This document shows, piece after piece, positions 29,271 through 36,631 of a DNA stretch of 37,049 nt; within the stretch, counting starts at the first letter, position 1, and each line of letters opens with the position of its first letter. Below the pieces are notes generated by a model. That model ran no database searches and had not been told where the DNA came from. It saw nothing but the letters and a program-made list of their open reading frames with translations. The DNA comes from Helicobacter sp. MIT 00-7814. GTDB taxonomy: Bacteria > Campylobacterota > Campylobacteria > Campylobacterales > Helicobacteraceae. The stretch is from contig NZ_NXLL01000021.1 of NCBI RefSeq assembly GCF_003364115.1, positions 1-37,049 on the forward strand, in the 5' to 3' direction. The translations under genes were made by a program, and so were the position numbers.

Positions 29271-29443
29271 GTCCTCCTTAATGGACTTTAAAAACTAAAT
29301 AGGCATAACAATCCCTTATTAGGGATAAAAATGTTATCCCCAACGCGGGCTGAATGCTTAGAGTTAAAAAACTCCACAAAGAGAACAAATGTATTCCACA
29401 AGGGAATAAAAGTATTCCCTCTAGGAATTTTTTGAGAAGCTAA
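29271..29443 (-). promoter_or_regulatory. Hairpin leader type 1, copy 1
   Basis: About 173 bp nearly identical to 30303-30476, placed just before the 254-residue protein gene. Read on the gene strand it holds a chain of short hairpins (GGGAATA-CTTT-TATTCCC, a GGAATA hairpin, GAGTT-TTTT-AACTC, GGGATAA-CATTT-TTATCCC with the competing ATCCCT-AATA-AGGGAT), then AAAGTCCATTAAGGAGGAC at the ribosome binding site. A -10-like TATATT lies at 29451-29456, just upstream. The difference from copy 2 in the second hairpin turns a U-A pair into U-G, keeping it paired. Confidence 0.65.
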
Positions 29444-29477
29444 AAGTACTAATATATACGCTTATAGCTACATCATC

Positions 29478-29777
29478 TTAAGCCACTAAGGCTATTTCTT
29501 GCCATGAGACTTTTTTCTGAATTTCGTCTATTGAAACCTTAAAAAATCTATCCTCTAGCTCTTTTTCATATCTTCCGCCAACATACCTAGATCTCAGTTC
29601 TGAGAAACTAAATGTGTAGTCGTTTGGATAAAATCTAAAACCGCTTCTACCACAGCCATAAACGCCATTGCGCTTCCACATTGCTTTAGGATTAACTCCA
29701 AAATGCAAGAGAATTGCTGCAAAAACTTGACTTGGTGGATATTTCGTAGTAGTTGTTACATCAGGTGCTTTGCTCAT
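29478..29777 (-). CDS. Small basic protein, function unknown
   Basis: A 99-residue protein rich in Y, F, R and K with no signal peptide. Visible segments are FAAILLHFGVNPKAMWKRNG, GVYGCGRSGFRFYP and SELRSRYVGGRYEKELEDRF. The aromatic, basic character would suit a nucleic acid or protein binding role, but there is no diagnostic motif. AGGAGG precedes the ATG. It starts 9 bp after the small secreted protein gene and is the last gene of the unit starting at leader copy 2. The family is not recognised. Confidence 0.6.
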   Translation of the reverse strand: MSKAPDVTTTTKYPPSQVFAAILLHFGVNPKAMWKRNGVYGCGRSGFRFYPNDYTFSFSELRSRYVGGRYEKELEDRFFKVSIDEIQKKVSWQEIALVA

Positions 29778-29786
29778 ATCAGCCTC

Positions 29787-29945
29787 CTATCGGCACTGAC
29801 CGATTTTTTGCTGAAAACCAACTACGAATGCTTTTTTGGCATTCATATCTTTGGTGTATGGACAAGTGGCTTTTTCTGATTGTATTGTGGCTTTAGCTAC
29901 ACCCAAAGTAGCGAAAAGAACTATTGAAGCAATAAGTAATTTCAT
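29787..29945 (-). CDS. Small secreted protein
   Basis: A 52-residue protein whose first 20 residues (MKLLIASIVLFATLGVAKAT) are a clear signal peptide. The mature part is about 32 residues with two cysteines (CPYTK and the penultimate C of QCR), which could form one disulfide. I chose ATG at 29945, with AAGGATC before it, because the signal peptide begins there; the longer frame upstream runs through a hairpin-rich leader. Small secreted two-cysteine peptides in mobile elements can be bacteriocin-like, entry exclusion or pheromone peptides; nothing here decides. Confidence 0.6.
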   Translation of the reverse strand: MKLLIASIVLFATLGVAKATIQSEKATCPYTKDMNAKKAFVVGFQQKIGQCR

Positions 29946-30062
29946 GTGTGATCCTTTTTGGTTTAACCAAAAAGACAGCATTATTGCCCAAGGGCAAATA
30001 ATATAATCTGCCCTTTGGTAGCAATAGTGCAAAATGCACGCTTTACGACTAAGATAGATAGC
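29946..30062 (-). promoter_or_regulatory. Hairpin leader before the small secreted protein
   Basis: On the gene strand, AAGGGCA (30015-30009) can pair with TGCCCTT (29996-29990), or the same C-rich strand can pair with the next GGGCAA in a tight hairpin TTGCCC-TT-GGGCAA (29984-29997). A further stem of 8 bp, TTTTTGGT/ACCAAAAA (29955-29973), ends right at the AAGGATC ribosome binding site. This is the same three-strand choice as in the repeated leaders, in unrelated sequence. Confidence 0.5.
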
Positions 30063-30068
30063 TTGGAG

Positions 30069-30299
30069 CTAAATACCTATTTCTAAATTCATAACCTCTT
30101 CCCAATCGTATCCACACTCATCGAAGTAGAAATCGATTTCCCTTCTAGTTTCATCTTGAACGCGTTCAAGACTATCATCAAACGAGGTTTCTCCGCATTC
30201 ATGACAGAAGTCTCTATCATAAAAGTTAAAGCAACCACAAGAGTTACAAATCTTGTAATCTGAAGCTTTTGTGTAAATAACAGAAAGCAAAGTAGTCAT
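30069..30299 (-). CDS. Small zinc-ribbon protein
   Basis: A 76-residue protein with two CxxC knuckles, CNSC (Cys18, Cys21) and CHEC (Cys32, Cys35), eleven residues apart, forming a compact zinc ribbon. The C-terminal half is strongly acidic (DDSLERV, DFYFDECGYDWEEV). Such mini zinc ribbons usually bind nucleic acid or partner proteins. The start follows AAGGAGGACAAC, the end of leader copy 2. The small secreted protein gene follows on the same strand behind its own leader. Fold is likely; function is unknown. Confidence 0.7.
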   Translation of the reverse strand: MTTLLSVIYTKASDYKICNSCGCFNFYDRDFCHECGETSFDDSLERVQDETRREIDFYFDECGYDWEEVMNLEIGI

Positions 30300-30302
30300 G
30301 TT

Positions 30303-30476
30303 GTCCTCCTTAATGGACTTTAAAAACTAAATAGGCATAACAATCCCTTATTAGGGATAAAAATGTTATCCCCAACGCGGGCTGAAACCTTAAGAGTTAA
30401 AAAACTCCATAAAGAGAATAAATGTATTCCACAAGGGAATAAAAGTATTCCCTCTAGGAATTTTTTGAGAAGCTAA
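30303..30476 (-). promoter_or_regulatory. Hairpin leader type 1, copy 2
   Basis: Second copy of the 174-bp leader, before the zinc-ribbon gene. Positions: GGGAATA/TATTCCC 30435-30452; GAATA/TATTC 30416-30429; GAGTT/AACTC 30394-30407; GGGATAA/TTATCCC 30354-30372. Competing structure: ATCCCT/AGGGAT 30343-30358 extended by ATAACA/TGTTAT 30337-30342 and 30364-30369. A further alternative is TATTCC 30425-30430 with GGAATA 30436-30441. So at least two strands have a choice of partner. Confidence 0.65.
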
Positions 30477-30518
30477 TTAAAAAGTAAAATTACAAAAATA
30501 TCCCATTAAGAAATAAAT

Positions 30519-30767
30519 TTAGTCAATTCCATCACTCACTCCCCATTCAGCAATTTCAAATTGTTCTTTTTGGAATTGCTTATCCTTGGCAGCAAGCTCA
30601 AAACCATTACTCCACTTCTTTATTTCTTCCTCTTTTTCCATTTTTTTTATGGCTAACACTATAACCTCAGAAGCACTTTTAAGATGTTTTTCACGCTTAA
30701 AATGCTGAATCAGGCTAACTGTTGCCTTTGGCAAAACAAATGTTATTTTTTGTGTGTTGGATTGCAT
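30519..30767 (-). CDS. Ribbon-helix-helix (CopG-like) protein, possible antitoxin
   Basis: An 82-residue protein. Residues 6-12 (KITFVLP) form a likely DNA-contacting beta strand, followed by two helices (KATVSLIQHFKREKHLKS and SEVIVLAIKKMEKEEEI), the ribbon-helix-helix layout of CopG/ParD-type repressors. The tail, ending FEIAEWGVSDGID, resembles the toxin-binding arms of antitoxins. AAAAAGGAGCATAAAATC precedes the ATG. No toxin gene follows; the next downstream element is leader copy 2. It could be an orphan antitoxin, or a regulator of the island, for instance at the palindromic leaders. Confidence 0.65.
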   Translation of the reverse strand: MQSNTQKITFVLPKATVSLIQHFKREKHLKSASEVIVLAIKKMEKEEEIKKWSNGFELAAKDKQFQKEQFEIAEWGVSDGID

Positions 30768-30827
30768 GATTTTATGCTCCTTTTTGCTGCATATCTTACC
30801 ATATTATGAGCGTGGCAGTCTCAGCAA

Positions 30828-31324
30828 CTATTCCACTTTTTGCAGCGAAACAAGATTTGCCTTGGTTTCACATCTCTCATAAAGAGAAAACATATCAGGA
30901 GCAAGAAAACGGATTTCATATTTACTTGCCATATTAGCAATAAACTCTACAAATCCTTTCTCTGAAACATCAGGGCAATCCTTAATTGTAGGAATATATT
31001 CCTCAAAAGAAAGCACTTTGTAGTTTGAAGCACAAATTCTTTCTTCATCACAACATGAAATTCTATATTCCACGAAGTCTTTACCTAAGCCTTTATGTAG
31101 CTCTATGTATCTTTCGCAGACCTTTACGCAAGCATAAATCTGAGTTTTTGATTCTGCTGGCATAATTTCAAGATCTGGTTCAAGAACTAGCATAAAGACA
31201 TCTGCAACGCCTTCGGCATCGCTTTTATCAAGTGTGAGGGTGCGCAATTTGTCATAGCCAAATTGTTGGATAGCAGTTTGCCTATCTTCTTTGTCCATAA
31301 CTTGCATAAGAGCTGTGAGTAATA
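30828..31324 (-). CDS. 3' exon of intron-split gene (codons 34-198)
   Basis: The 3' part of a 198-residue soluble protein interrupted by the group II intron. Joining it to the 5' exon (34195-34096) gives a continuous frame: AAT A|TA TTA CTC, N-I-L-L-T-A-L. No signal peptide or membrane segment; the protein is acidic, with several cysteines (CVKVCER, ISCCDEERIC) and no known domain that I recognise. The open frame that runs further upstream from a TTG reads through the intron's domains V and VI and is not a real start. Splicing is needed to make the full protein. Confidence 0.7.
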
Positions 31325-31370
31325 GTGATAGGTAATTCTTTGATATTATCTCCAAATTTTCCCCCACTTC

Positions 31371-31404
31371 ACACCCAGCGTGCAACTTTCATCGCACTAG
31401 GCGT
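31371..31404 (-). ncRNA. Group II intron domain V
   Basis: A 34-base hairpin on the minus strand. The lower stem ACGCCUAG pairs with CUGGGUGU (with wobbles), a CG bulge follows on the 3' side, and the upper stem UGCGAU/GUUGCA is closed by a GAAA tetraloop. This is the catalytic core of group II introns, with CGC at the triad position. Domain VI follows in 31325-31370. Confidence 0.85.
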
Positions 31405-31454
31405 TCCATCTAGTATATGCTCTTTTAAACATAAGATTAAATAGTAATTCTTAA

Positions 31455-33314
31455 CTATAATGGATTATTTCCAGCCATTTTCCTAAGCTTGTTAAGCTTA
31501 TCAAAGCTTTCCTTACTTAAGAATACACAATTAGAGTATTTTTCTATTGTGTCAATATCAGTGGCGTGAATAAGCTTATGTATAGGTTTAGTAACCCATA
31601 TCAAGTTTTGGTAGTTATCCTTGCCTCCCAAGTAAATAGGTGTCTTGTGATGACACTCCATATTACCGACTTCTAAATCAACTCCACTTATTTCACACTT
31701 ACCATAGCAAGCACAGAGCTTACTGATTCTATTATCGTTATACTCAATACTCCTACTTTTAATAGGATTTTCAAGTGTATACAATAATAGTTCAAGGCTA
31801 ACAGCCTTTTGGTTTGTATGAAACTTTTCCCTATTAGAATTTATATACGCACTACCTTGTGAAAAACACATAGCGGTTTTATGTTGTATATACCCTATAG
31901 GTATAAGCGGTTTTCCCAATACACTTCTAAGCTGTTTAGATTTTGTATATCCTAGCTCATTCATATATTTAGGTATGGTTGATTTATCCATAATATCTTT
32001 TGGCTTTAGCCCATTATGTATAGTATGCCTAACTCTAGCATGAATTTGTGTAAAGCTAGTGTTACAATGTGTTGCTGCATTATAGTAATTATGTATTCCT
32101 AGAATATAGGAATTTAACCACTCTACCGCTTTGACACCTTTTTGCACTAATCTTACTTTTTGTCTAGTGTTTAGCACTATGCTAAGTAATGTTTTATCAG
32201 CCACCCAGCTATGTGCCACATACTTTGGTTTTTCCGTCTTGTTGTTTTCTTTACCCTTTTTAACAGCCTTAAACTTAAAGCCTAAAAATTCACTATATTC
32301 CTTTCTAAGGTTTGTAATTTTTGACTTTTCACTACTTATTTCTAACCCCAAACGCTCCTTTAACCACATTTGTATGGCAATAAACAATCTCTGTGCTTCA
32401 TTATGGTTTCTGCATAAAACTTTAAAGTCATCTGCATATCTCACAATAAGGCATTCTTTGAGGTTGCTGTTTTTCATTGCTCTATACTTGTGTTCTTGTT
32501 TGCTGTAAGAATGTCGTGTTTTAAGGGTTTCCCATTGATTAGAAATCCACCAATCTAGTTCATTAAGAACTATATTGGATAGCAGGGGAGATAAAATCCC
32601 TCCTTGTGGAACTCCTTTTTCTGAGATACCTTGTCCTATGATTTCAGACTTCAACATTCTTGAGATTATCTTAAGCAGCTTCTTATCGTGTATGCCTAAA
32701 CTCCATATTTGTTTTAGAAGTTTGGCGTGATTGACATTATCGAAAAATCCTTTAATGTCAATGTCAATTACAAGGTGCAATTTATTTATATTCACCAGAC
32801 TGTTGAATCTAGCAATTGCATCCTTAGTGCTTCTTTGTGGTCTAAATCCATAACTATGTTTATGGAATTTAGCTTCGCAAATTGGCTCTAATACCTGTTT
32901 AATGGCTTGTTGTATTAACCTATCTTTAATAGTAGGTATCCCAAGCGGTCTAGTTTTATCACTAAAGGGCTTAGGTATTTCAACACGCCTAATAGGCATA
33001 GGGCTATAGTTAAATAAAGAATGTTGTATGTTTTTAACATACTCATCTATACCTAGTTTCTCTATATTTTTGATTGTTTTATTATCACAACCTGCAGTTA
33101 AAGAGCCTTTATTGCGTTTAATGTTTCTATAAGCTAATAGAATGTTATCCCTATTAGTAATTATAGGCATAAGCTTATTAAAGTTCTGCTTTTGACTACT
33201 TTTATAATATAGTTCATCATAGGTATGTTGCATTTGGTAATATTCATTATTCCTTAAACTTTGAGATTTAAGGTTTTCTTGTTTATTACCTTGTGTGTAA
33301 GAATTGCTATTCAT
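31455..33314 (-). CDS. ltrA: Group II intron-encoded reverse transcriptase/maturase with HNH endonuclease
   Basis: A 619-residue protein that promotes splicing of its intron and copies it into new sites. Reverse transcriptase motifs are complete: RPLGIPTIKDRLIQQAI, the first catalytic Asp in IDIDIKGFFDNVNH, PQGGILSPLLSNIVLNELD, and the active site VRYADDFKVL near residues 292-301. Domain X (maturase) covers about 370-480. The C-terminal HNH endonuclease is seen as CEISG, MECHHKTPIYLGG, NLIWVTKPIHKLIH (about 535-590). AAGGAGGTG lies before the ATG. There are no frameshifts or missing catalytic residues. Confidence 0.95.
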   Translation of the reverse strand: MNSNSYTQGNKQENLKSQSLRNNEYYQMQHTYDELYYKSSQKQNFNKLMPIITNRDNILLAYRNIKRNKGSLTAGCDNKTIKNIEKLGIDEYVKNIQHSLFNYSPMPIRRVEIPKPFSDKTRPLGIPTIKDRLIQQAIKQVLEPICEAKFHKHSYGFRPQRSTKDAIARFNSLVNINKLHLVIDIDIKGFFDNVNHAKLLKQIWSLGIHDKKLLKIISRMLKSEIIGQGISEKGVPQGGILSPLLSNIVLNELDWWISNQWETLKTRHSYSKQEHKYRAMKNSNLKECLIVRYADDFKVLCRNHNEAQRLFIAIQMWLKERLGLEISSEKSKITNLRKEYSEFLGFKFKAVKKGKENNKTEKPKYVAHSWVADKTLLSIVLNTRQKVRLVQKGVKAVEWLNSYILGIHNYYNAATHCNTSFTQIHARVRHTIHNGLKPKDIMDKSTIPKYMNELGYTKSKQLRSVLGKPLIPIGYIQHKTAMCFSQGSAYINSNREKFHTNQKAVSLELLLYTLENPIKSRSIEYNDNRISKLCACYGKCEISGVDLEVGNMECHHKTPIYLGGKDNYQNLIWVTKPIHKLIHATDIDTIEKYSNCVFLSKESFDKLNKLRKMAGNNPL

Positions 33315-34090
33315 AAGAGTTGCACCTCCTTAAATGGAATCTGCTTTCTTAGTCATACTCGAACTTCTTATTTCATCTTTATGTTTTATTCAGTTTGCAT
33401 ACACTAGACTAAAGGCTATTGCTCCATACTCATTACAAGTATTTCAACGCTCCTGCCTTCGCTCTCACTAAGATTAAGGGATTTTAATAGATTACTCATT
33501 TATGTATCCCAAGTAGCCTTGTGTTTAAGTTTAATACTACTTCTTAGCTTTCCAAGTTCCATTATTCCTAGCTTTAACATATAACCTTAGGTAGTTGTTT
33601 TGAGCCTGTGTGCTTGATATTGCCTATAACAATATATGGTATTTCATATAAACAATTTTTACTTTACCACACACACCCTACTTTAGTAGTATATACATTT
33701 CTGTATATTCGGCGTTTAGACCCTTACATTCACAACTTCGTCAGTGATATTTTCTCTATCACATTCTTACCATAGCTATTTTATAGCACTCCGACCTATC
33801 AATACTTAGCTACCTCTAGCTACATTGCGATGAAGTTAAATAATCTCTATTATAGAATTATTTCTAATTCAAAACTTTAAAGTGAAACTACTTAACTTAT
33901 TTCGGTATTTCTCAGCCGTCTTTACCACGCTTCACACCCAAAGTATAAACACATACTTTACGCATAGTGGAGTATCAAGTAAGTCCCTTCAAGGCGTTAC
34001 CCTATCATTTGAACTTTCGGAATAATAGTTAGATATTAGTTGCCTAATATCCCGCAATTTCGTGCCTTAGGCACTTATAAGCGAACTTGT
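33315..34090 (-). ncRNA. Group II intron 5' part (domains I-IV)
   Basis: About 780 bp with no gene. It is the structured 5' part of the intron RNA, with domains I to III and the start of domain IV. A perfect match to the candidate IBS1 lies at 33837-33842. I did not fold it; subclass is left open. Confidence 0.7.
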
Positions 34091-34095
34091 CGCAC

Positions 34096-34195
34096 TATTT
34101 ACACCATAATACCCATACTGAGCATAGGTAAATTTTCCTTCAACAACTTCATAACCCTTTGCTTTGATAACATTCGAAACTATTCTAGATCCCAT
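34096..34195 (-). CDS. 5' exon of intron-split gene (codons 1-33 plus one base)
   Basis: The first 33 codons of the split gene (MGSRIVSNVIKAKGYEVVEG...), starting after AAGGAGGACACA at the end of leader copy 3. The frame would continue into the intron for about ten codons, then stop at TAA; the intron begins at the GTGCG at 34095. Joined to 31324-30828 it gives 198 residues. The family is unknown. Confidence 0.7.
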
Positions 34196-34198
34196 TGT

Positions 34199-34304
34199 GT
34201 CCTCCTTAATGGACTTTAAAAAACTAAATCCTAGGAGAATAGGTAGAATACACCCCCTGTTGGGGAAATTCTAAAATATTCCCCAACTAGTGGCGGTAAG
34301 AAAA
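34199..34304 (-). promoter_or_regulatory. Hairpin leader type 2, copy 1 (before the split gene)
   Basis: About 106 bp nearly identical to 36632-36735. GTTGGGGAA (34259-34267) pairs with TTCCCCAAC (34279-34287), a 9-bp stem. Alternatively GGGG (34262-34265) pairs with CCCC (34254-34257) around TGTT. The end nearest the gene, AAAGTCCATTAAGGAGGAC, is shared with leader type 1. Confidence 0.65.
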
Positions 34305-34319
34305 AGAAAAGCTAGTTAG

Positions 34320-34922
34320 TTACTTTGCAACTTCCAAAAGCTTTTCTATAATTGCAGAGAGAGGTGAATCAAAAAGAATGATCAATGTGATAATGGCTAT
34401 ACCACCATACATCATATTCCTATTCGTAGTTTTAAGACCCTCCTTTACTTCGGTAAGCTCAACTTTCATCTCAGCCATTTCAGCTTTGAGTCCAACTTTC
34501 ATCTCAGCCATTTCTTGCCTTACTTCAGCAATATCAGCTTTCGTAGCCATTTCTTGCTTCATGTGAGCAATATCAACTTTTACTTCAGCAAGTTCTTGCT
34601 TCATCTCAGCCATTTCTTGCCTTACTTCAGCAATATCGACTTTGAGTTCAACTTTCATCTCAGCCATTTCTTGACGAGTTTTAGCAGATTCTGCATGAAG
34701 ATAGTCTTTTGTAGCAAGTTCTTGCCTTACTTCTTTGATGATTTCTTGTTTTAAATTACCAAAGTTAAAAGCAGTAACCGTAGCTCTATCATTGACGATT
34801 TCTTCAAATACTTCAATAGCTTGTTTAGACTTTGCTTGTCCAAATAAGTTTGTTACAAGTGCTTTGAATCCTTCGTTCAATTCTTCTTTATGTGATGTTC
34901 TTTCCATTACATCAGCTCCCAT
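34320..34922 (-). CDS. Tail-anchored coiled-coil protein (DUF1640/CCDC90-like)
   Basis: A 200-residue protein. Residues 1-60 are a mixed helical part; residues about 65-170 are a long coiled coil built of short repeats (EVRQEMAEMK, MKVELxxD/E, ATKADIAEVRQEM), and a membrane segment lies near 175-196 (YGGIAIITLIILF), placing the coiled coil in the cytoplasm. The TKADIAEVRQEM pattern is that of DUF1640 proteins common in bacteria and phages. I start it at 34922, with AAGGAG before it. Upstream is TATACT, a possible -10. The DNA repeats could recombine to change the coiled-coil length. Function is unknown. Confidence 0.7.
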   Translation of the reverse strand: MGADVMERTSHKEELNEGFKALVTNLFGQAKSKQAIEVFEEIVNDRATVTAFNFGNLKQEIIKEVRQELATKDYLHAESAKTRQEMAEMKVELKVDIAEVRQEMAEMKQELAEVKVDIAHMKQEMATKADIAEVRQEMAEMKVGLKAEMAEMKVELTEVKEGLKTTNRNMMYGGIAIITLIILFDSPLSAIIEKLLEVAK

Positions 34923-35049
34923 ATTATTTTCTCCTTGTAGTATAGCATATTTAATCCTAGAACAAAACAACCCTTGCGGGAAGTTAGTGTTCCCACAGCA
35001 TCGTATTTGATAGGAATTCAATACTTGTTGAACTTCTACCTTATCTGGC

Positions 35050-35834
35050 TTACTGTGCAAGCTCAACAGCGTAAAAGTCCTCCTCACAATCTGGACAAAA
35101 ATATTTATATCCATCTATGCAGGAATGTTCTCATTGTTACTTGAACAGCGACAACATACGGGCTTTCCAACAAAAACTATGTCTGAACCCACTGAATAAA
35201 GTGGCAAACTTTCTTTATCGCTAGATTGCTCATATATTTCCACTGACCTTTTTAGGGCTGTTTCAAAGTCATCAAGCTTCAAGCCAGAAAGACCATAATA
35301 ATCTATAATCTCTCCTGCGCAAAACTCTTTGGCTTCTTCTTCAGTCCCAAAGATAAATGTTTTTGGAGCAACAAAAAAGTAACCATTTTGCATAAAAGCC
35401 CCACGAGTGGCATAGAACACTGTCCTATACTCTGGCTTTTTTGCAACTAGTTCTTGATGTATATTGCTAATAGATAAAGCCAAGCTATACTTTTCCTCGT
35501 CCATTAGCATTAAGGCAATTTGATTGTTGAATCTTATCTCCAATTCAAGCTCTAAAGCTTCGGATCGCTCGAAATTTTCAAGTATGATCTCACGAAATAT
35601 CCCTTTGGTATCCTTAATTTCTCCACAAGATATTATGAATACTGAAAGCATCTCTAACGCACGCCAAAAATCATTCTTAGCTTGCTTAATGGACCTTGCT
35701 TTTACACATCCACTTAGCTTAAGACTAAGATCAAAGTTTTCATCTATGCGTGTATCCTTAAGGAATCTAAGATCTCTATAATAAGAGGTGCGACCATTTG
35801 ACTTGCCTGTTGTTTGTGTAGTATTTGTTTTCAT
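35050..35834 (-). CDS. Protein with zinc ribbon split by a -1 frame change
   Basis: The annotated frame 35834-35115 gives 239 residues: basic N-terminus, a long mixed helical middle, and a CCRC knuckle (Cys227-Cys230) just before the stop. The reading frame -1 continues from there as GYKYFCPDCEEDFYAVELAQ, supplying the missing second knuckle CPDC, and stops at 35052-35050. Together they would be a complete zinc ribbon of about 260 residues. I see no classical slippery heptamer at the switch, so a mutation or a sequencing error is likelier than programmed frameshifting. AAGGAG precedes the start; it follows the peptidase-like gene by 20 bp. Confidence 0.6.
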
Positions 35835-35854
35835 TGTTTTCTCCTTTTGTTTTT

Positions 35855-36628
35855 TTAAGCTGATACTTTTTCTAGGTATTTATTGACTTTGTCCAATAAA
35901 TCCAAACTATTCTTCTGCTTTGTGCCAGTGCTGTTTTTTGCTCTATGCTCAAGATCAAGTTTAAGATACTCAATATCTCTTTGCGTTTTAACAACAGAGC
36001 TTGGTAAAAACCATGCTTTGCAGTATTGGCGCAATTCCTTATTAAGTGCCTTTATATCATCATCTTTTATTGCAAAAGGTGCATAAAATGCTGTGTAACT
36101 ATTTGTATAGTTATCAATGATTTTATGCAGAGCGCAAACAACTATATCAAGCACATTGTGTTGTTTCAGAACTTTCCTAAACTCATAATTTGACACTTCA
36201 GCTACCATTTCATGGACATTTACTGCACCATAATAGGCAAGATTTTTTTCTTGCTGAAAAGCACTTTTGAGATGGCTTATTTTTTCATAAGCATCATGCA
36301 ATTCCTGTATGCCTTGTATCTGTGCAGAATCTAGAAGTTCTTGTTGTTTTGATTCTATAGCCCTATAAGTTACGCTATGAATGAGTTCATGAAGTATGTG
36401 CCTACTTACTTTATCTGCTAGCTTATCATTTGCATTTACACTAACGATATTTGTATCTGGCGCATACGACCCACCCTGTTTGCGAACATTAGCGTTATAA
36501 AACCTAACACTTACACCTAATGTATTTGCCAAAACAATTACATTCTCAAACAATTGTGCGTTAAAAGAATCCGCATTGTGTTGTGTGAAAATTGCTTTTG
36601 TCTTTTGTAGGCTTTTACTAAGAGTCAT
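35855..36628 (-). CDS. HExxH zincin-like metallopeptidase, phage/plasmid type
   Basis: A 257-residue cytoplasmic protein. The zinc site is HILHELIHSVTYRAI, with His80, Glu81 and His84 in the HExxH motif; a further acidic ligand is expected in VHEMVAEVSNYEF (Glu140 or Glu144), as in zincins where a glutamate is the third ligand. Mobile-element proteins of this kind (zincin parts of large polyvalent proteins, ArdC-like) are common in phages and conjugative elements, but I cannot name the exact family. AGGAGGACAGC, the end of leader copy 4, precedes the ATG. It heads a unit with the zinc-ribbon gene. Confidence 0.7.
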   Translation of the reverse strand: MTLSKSLQKTKAIFTQHNADSFNAQLFENVIVLANTLGVSVRFYNANVRKQGGSYAPDTNIVSVNANDKLADKVSRHILHELIHSVTYRAIESKQQELLDSAQIQGIQELHDAYEKISHLKSAFQQEKNLAYYGAVNVHEMVAEVSNYEFRKVLKQHNVLDIVVCALHKIIDNYTNSYTAFYAPFAIKDDDIKALNKELRQYCKAWFLPSSVVKTQRDIEYLKLDLEHRAKNSTGTKQKNSLDLLDKVNKYLEKVSA

Positions 36629-36631
36629 GCT

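Larger units (their letters stand above)
31325..34095 (-). mobile_element. Complete group II intron with RT/HNH protein
   Basis: A 2,771-bp group II intron in the same orientation as its host gene. The 5' end is GTGCG (34095-34091), matching the GUGYG consensus. The 3' end is ...CCTATCAC, with the AY consensus and an unpaired A about 8 bases before the end as candidate branch point. Domain V lies at 31371-31404, and a full-length intron-encoded protein sits in domain IV. Removal restores the host frame exactly. IBS1 TAAATA (34101-34096) finds a perfect complement TATTTA at 33842-33837, a candidate EBS1. The element therefore looks intact and capable of splicing, which is an inference. Confidence 0.85.

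Noticed and set aside
29271-30476. CRISPR-like array
   Set aside because: Only two copies about 1 kb apart with a gene cluster between them, and each is 174 bp long; no spacer-repeat periodicity.
30828-31385. A 185-residue gene starting at a TTG at 31385
   Set aside because: Its first 20 codons read through group II intron domains V and VI. The true protein is the spliced product with its ATG at 34195.
34923-35114. N-terminal extension of the coiled-coil protein to 35114
   Set aside because: The ribosome binding site AAGGAG is directly before the ATG at 34922, and the upstream DNA in another frame encodes the zinc-ribbon tail of the preceding gene.
35050-35130. Programmed -1 frameshift in the zinc-ribbon gene
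   Set aside because: No X XXY YYZ heptamer or downstream stem of usual type is present; a plain mutation or sequencing error is simpler.
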